Below the pieces are notes generated by a model, which was given only the letters and a program-made list of their open reading frames with translations, did not search any database and was not told the DNA's origin. Shown here one piece after another: positions 61,415 through 64,000 of a stretch of 64,000 nt of DNA; position 1 is the stretch's first letter, and every line of letters begins with the position of its first letter. Location: contig NZ_QEKI01000004.1 in the NCBI RefSeq assembly GCF_003096355.1, forward strand, positions 62,001 through 126,000. The letters run 5' to 3'. The DNA is from Pontibacter virosus (lineage in GTDB: Bacteria; Bacteroidota; Bacteroidia; Cytophagales; Hymenobacteraceae). Both the position numbers and the translations under genes were made by a program.

Positions 61415-64000
61415 CTAATAGCGCATAATCACATCTGTCAGGTTCTCCTCCTGCTCGAGGTTCATCTTCTTCCGGATTCTATACCTGCTGGTTTCTACCC
61501 CTCTTAGAGACAGCTTAAGCAGCGAGGCAATGTCTTTGCTGGACAGGTTAAGCCTGAGGTAGGCGCACATTTTCAGGTCTTTGTGGGTAAGTTCCGGGTA
61601 GTCAATGCTGAGGCGCTTGAGGAAATCCTGGTGCACCTGGTTGAAGTGGCTCTCAAACTGCTCCCAGTTATTTTCGATCTTGATTTCCTCCTCCACAGCC
61701 CGCAGGATTTTACGTAGCTGCAGTCGTGTTTCTTTCTCATTCACCTCGTCCATCAGGCGCTGCAATTGCTCTTTCACTTTATGCACCGCCTCCATGTTTT
61801 GCATTACGTGTAAGGCTGAGGAGGTCAATTCCTGGGTTTTATGATTAAGTTCGCTCTCCAGTTTTTCGTTGTTGAGTCGGATAATCTCTTTCTCAGCTTT
61901 CAACACTTCCTCAGTATGCTGCGCCTCTTGTAATCGTAGTGCCTTTTCCTGTTCCTGTTGAAGCTTTATTTTGGCCAGGTGCACCCGACGGTCCATTATC
62001 TTCCAAATAAAGTACGCTAGAAGTAACCCCAACAGTAAATAGATCGCGTATGCCCAGACTGACCTGTACCATGGTGGGGCAACTGTAAATGTATAAGCCG
62101 CCTCTTCGCTTTCCTGGTTATACACATTCCGAGCCTTTACGCGGAAGGTATAAGTGCCCTCCCTTAAATTGGTATACTCCTTTTGCAAAGTGCCGCCCCA
62201 AGACGACCAATCGGCATCAAAACCTTCTAAAAAGTAGCGGTACTGCACGTCATCAATTCCCTCGTATAGGATGGCCCCGAACGTGAATTTCAAAGAGTTG
62301 AGCGCATATGGCAAAGTAGGGATGCTATGGACAAGCTGCGTGTTATCGATTAGGCTGTTATTAACAAACGAACCGCCGTAGATCAGGGAGTCGGAGGCCT
62401 GTTTACGGACTTCTACCTGTCGGATCAAGGTATAGAACTTCTCCTGCAAGCTGTTTTTCTGCAGAAAGTTCGGTTGGTACTGCACAAAGCCTTCGTCTAT
62501 TCCGATGAGCACGTTCTGGTTATTGTAGTAGGCTATATGCTCAAAGCCCCCAACCAGTTTCCCTTCCAGCTTGTTGAACACATTTTTGATGACTTCGTAG
62601 CTGCCATTGCTCAACTTCCGGATCAGGCCCATCTCATCGCCTGCCGAGAACCAGATATTGCCCTCTTTGTCTTCGACCAGTTTACGGACCTGTACATTGG
62701 GGCTGAAAAGCTTGTTTAGTTCCTCGTAGAGCTCAAAGCGGTCGGTTCTGTTGTTGTATACGTATACCCCATGCAGCCCCGTAAAGACAAGCTTGCCGTT
62801 TATTTTATATACATTGATGCCCAGGTTAGAAGGCAGTCCGTCCTTTTCGCCATAAAAAGTAGCCTGTGCCACCTTCTGCAGGTCCTCAGACAGCTTTAGC
62901 TTGAATAGCCCGATGTAGCCGTGCGCCACCCATATATTGCCCTCACTGTCTTCTTCCATCACCCGCGACGACTCGTCGAAACCTGCTAGCCTGTTTTGAA
63001 AAACCAGCTTACCCGCTATCATCTTGTAAAGCATCAGGCCGTGGTAGGTACCACAGATATAATAGCCCGGCCGTGACTTCAGCGGAAGGAAAAGCCAAGC
63101 CCCCCTGTGTTCCGCCAGTCTGACTGCTTTATTGTCAACCAGTTCAAAAGGACCATTGTGATGAGAGAGAATAATTTTGCCACCTATCTCCTGTAGGTTG
63201 TATACCTGTCCCTCTGTGTTATCGACCCGTTTAAGCGGCAGGGGGTTCAGTGGGTTTTCGTCATCGTCAATGGGTTTGTAAAATAAGCCGTCACTGGTGC
63301 CCAGATAGAGCGTCGATTGGTTCACCAGGGACGCATAACCAGTTCCCGGCAGACCCAATCGTCCGTTGAAAACTTTGAAAGGTGAGTTGACCTCCACATA
63401 GTCGATGCCGTAATTGAGTGCCAGCCAAAGGTTTTCTTTGTGATCCTGGTAGATGCTTCGGACAGTACTGTTTTGCAGACCTTTGCTGCTATTCAGGTGC
63501 TGCGTCGGCCGACCGTCCATATCAATAACCACAAGGCCGTTCAAGAGTGTCCCGATGGCATAACCTTCTGTCAGGGCGGTGGCCGTATTAACTTTGTTTC
63601 TGATCAGGAATTCTTCTACAGGCCAATGGCTCTGGCTAAAGCCGTTATACCCGTCATAAATATAAACACCTCTCTCTTCTGTCAGGATCAGCGCTTTTCC
63701 GCCGGGATAAGGCAGGATAGATGCGATGTTATACGCTGAAATTTGTTCGCTCCCCGGTATACGCACCAGTCGCCTATCTTTAAGTTCGTAAATCCCCTGC
63801 CCCAGTACAGGTACCAGCAATCTGCCCTGCACATAGAAAGGAAAGCCTGTCGGTTCGTAAGGCGTCTTGTATACTTCTACACTGTCTCCATCGAAATGGT
63901 AAACACCAGAAACGGTACAGAAAAAAACCTCGTCATCTTTGGTAAAGATATTCCAGACATCGGCAAAAGACTTATCATCGCTGTTGATAAGGGGCTTAAG
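61415..64000 (-). CDS. membrane-spanning propeller/Y_Y_Y sensor with LuxR-type HTH (5' end outside window)
   Basis: At least 861 residues are visible; the frame is open to the right edge, so the start is missing and the Met at 63832 is internal. The visible part begins inside a two-component-type beta-propeller (repeats such as EGNIWVAHGYIGLF and EDKEGNIWFSAGDE). It then has the Y_Y_Y domain (about 570-640, YRYFLEGFDADWSSWGG), one membrane helix (about 647-667), a coiled coil rich in Glu, Gln and Lys, and a C-terminal LuxR/GerE-like helix-turn-helix (LTHKDLKMCAYLRLNLSSKDIASLLKLS, VETSRYRIRKKM). There is no histidine kinase or receiver domain. It should sense glycans in the periplasm and bind DNA from the membrane. 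It faces the PUL and is the probable regulator of it. Confidence 0.92.
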   Translation of the reverse strand, partial: LKPLINSDDKSFADVWNIFTKDDEVFFCTVSGVYHFDGDSVEVYKTPYEPTGFPFYVQGRLLVPVLGQGIYELKDRRLVRIPGSEQISAYNIASILPYPGGKALILTEERGVYIYDGYNGFSQSHWPVEEFLIRNKVNTATALTEGYAIGTLLNGLVVIDMDGRPTQHLNSSKGLQNSTVRSIYQDHKENLWLALNYGIDYVEVNSPFKVFNGRLGLPGTGYASLVNQSTLYLGTSDGLFYKPIDDDENPLNPLPLKRVDNTEGQVYNLQEIGGKIILSHHNGPFELVDNKAVRLAEHRGAWLFLPLKSRPGYYICGTYHGLMLYKMIAGKLVFQNRLAGFDESSRVMEEDSEGNIWVAHGYIGLFKLKLSEDLQKVAQATFYGEKDGLPSNLGINVYKINGKLVFTGLHGVYVYNNRTDRFELYEELNKLFSPNVQVRKLVEDKEGNIWFSAGDEMGLIRKLSNGSYEVIKNVFNKLEGKLVGGFEHIAYYNNQNVLIGIDEGFVQYQPNFLQKNSLQEKFYTLIRQVEVRKQASDSLIYGGSFVNNSLIDNTQLVHSIPTLPYALNSLKFTFGAILYEGIDDVQYRYFLEGFDADWSSWGGTLQKEYTNLREGTYTFRVKARNVYNQESEEAAYTFTVAPPWYRSVWAYAIYLLLGLLLAYFIWKIMDRRVHLAKIKLQQEQEKALRLQEAQHTEEVLKAEKEIIRLNNEKLESELNHKTQELTSSALHVMQNMEAVHKVKEQLQRLMDEVNEKETRLQLRKILRAVEEEIKIENNWEQFESHFNQVHQDFLKRLSIDYPELTHKDLKMCAYLRLNLSSKDIASLLKLSLRGVETSRYRIRKKMNLEQEENLTDVIMRY

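Noticed and set aside
61415-63832. Met at 63832 as start of the regulator
   Set aside because: The frame stays open to the window edge with propeller-like sequence before it and no signal peptide at this Met.
1-64000. tRNA, rRNA, prophage or transposase genes
   Set aside because: None were recognised by eye on either strand; a tRNAscan or profile search could still find a missed tRNA.

Overview
The window looks like chromosome from a Bacteroidota species of the Cytophagales/Hymenobacteraceae type (Pontibacter-like; this is inference, as no rRNA is present). The grounds are SusC/SusD pairs, type IX secretion (T9SS) genes (PorX, a PorP/SprF protein, a gliding-associated C-terminal sorting domain), an LpxC-FabZ fusion, the porX-tsaE-ald neighbourhood, TAnnTTTG-type -7 boxes, and the scarcity of Shine-Dalgarno sequences. 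Base composition is near 50-55% GC in most genes. The intergenic stretches at 5.7-6.1 kb and 27.0-27.5 kb and one orphan gene at 32.7-33.4 kb are AT-rich.

Layout. 1-5415 (-): 1,805 codons of a giant secreted Ig-like-repeat protein whose end lies beyond the left edge, with a leader of about 300 nt that folds into several stems. 6126-10643 (+): a PepSY membrane protein, a basic repeat-tailed periplasmic protein, a small outer-membrane barrel and an OmpR/histidine-kinase pair. 10868-13450 (+): a secreted M14 zinc carboxypeptidase. 13.5-14.2 kb: gene-free, with nested inverted repeats. 14253-26990 (-): a 3,918-aa SprB-like adhesin followed by its PorP/SprF partner. 27.5-29.9 kb (+): an unrecognised acidic protein, a DUF2721 membrane protein and queA. 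30.0-38.6 kb: two secreted M28 aminopeptidases, a DUF1028 protein, an AT-rich orphan, a NYN-domain protein, a small barrel, an acetyltransferase and an AI-2E-family permease. 38.6-41.9 kb (-): porX-tsaE-ald. 42.1-49.3 kb (+): an HD phosphohydrolase, lpxD, lpxC-fabZ, lpxA, an ABC ATPase, yebC and a CaCA exchanger. 49.9-61.1 kb (+): a polysaccharide utilisation locus (SusC, SusD, a PKD lipoprotein, GH16, GH30, GH3), probably for beta-1,3/1,6-glucan. 61415-64000 (-): a membrane-spanning propeller/Y_Y_Y/LuxR-HTH regulator, cut by the right edge, which is the natural candidate to control that locus.

How the genes fit together. The two giant proteins, SprF and PorX form a cell-surface/T9SS theme. 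The lpx cluster is the lipid A core pathway. The PUL takes in and degrades glucans under the adjacent sensor-regulator. The most interesting patterns not tied to one gene are (i) a strongly over-represented word AGGTATA/TATACCT in genes and spacers on both strands, (ii) the six-unit super-repeat inside the SprB-like protein, (iii) the structured leader upstream of the first giant gene, and (iv) a tandem TTGACGTAGT pair upstream of the PUL.
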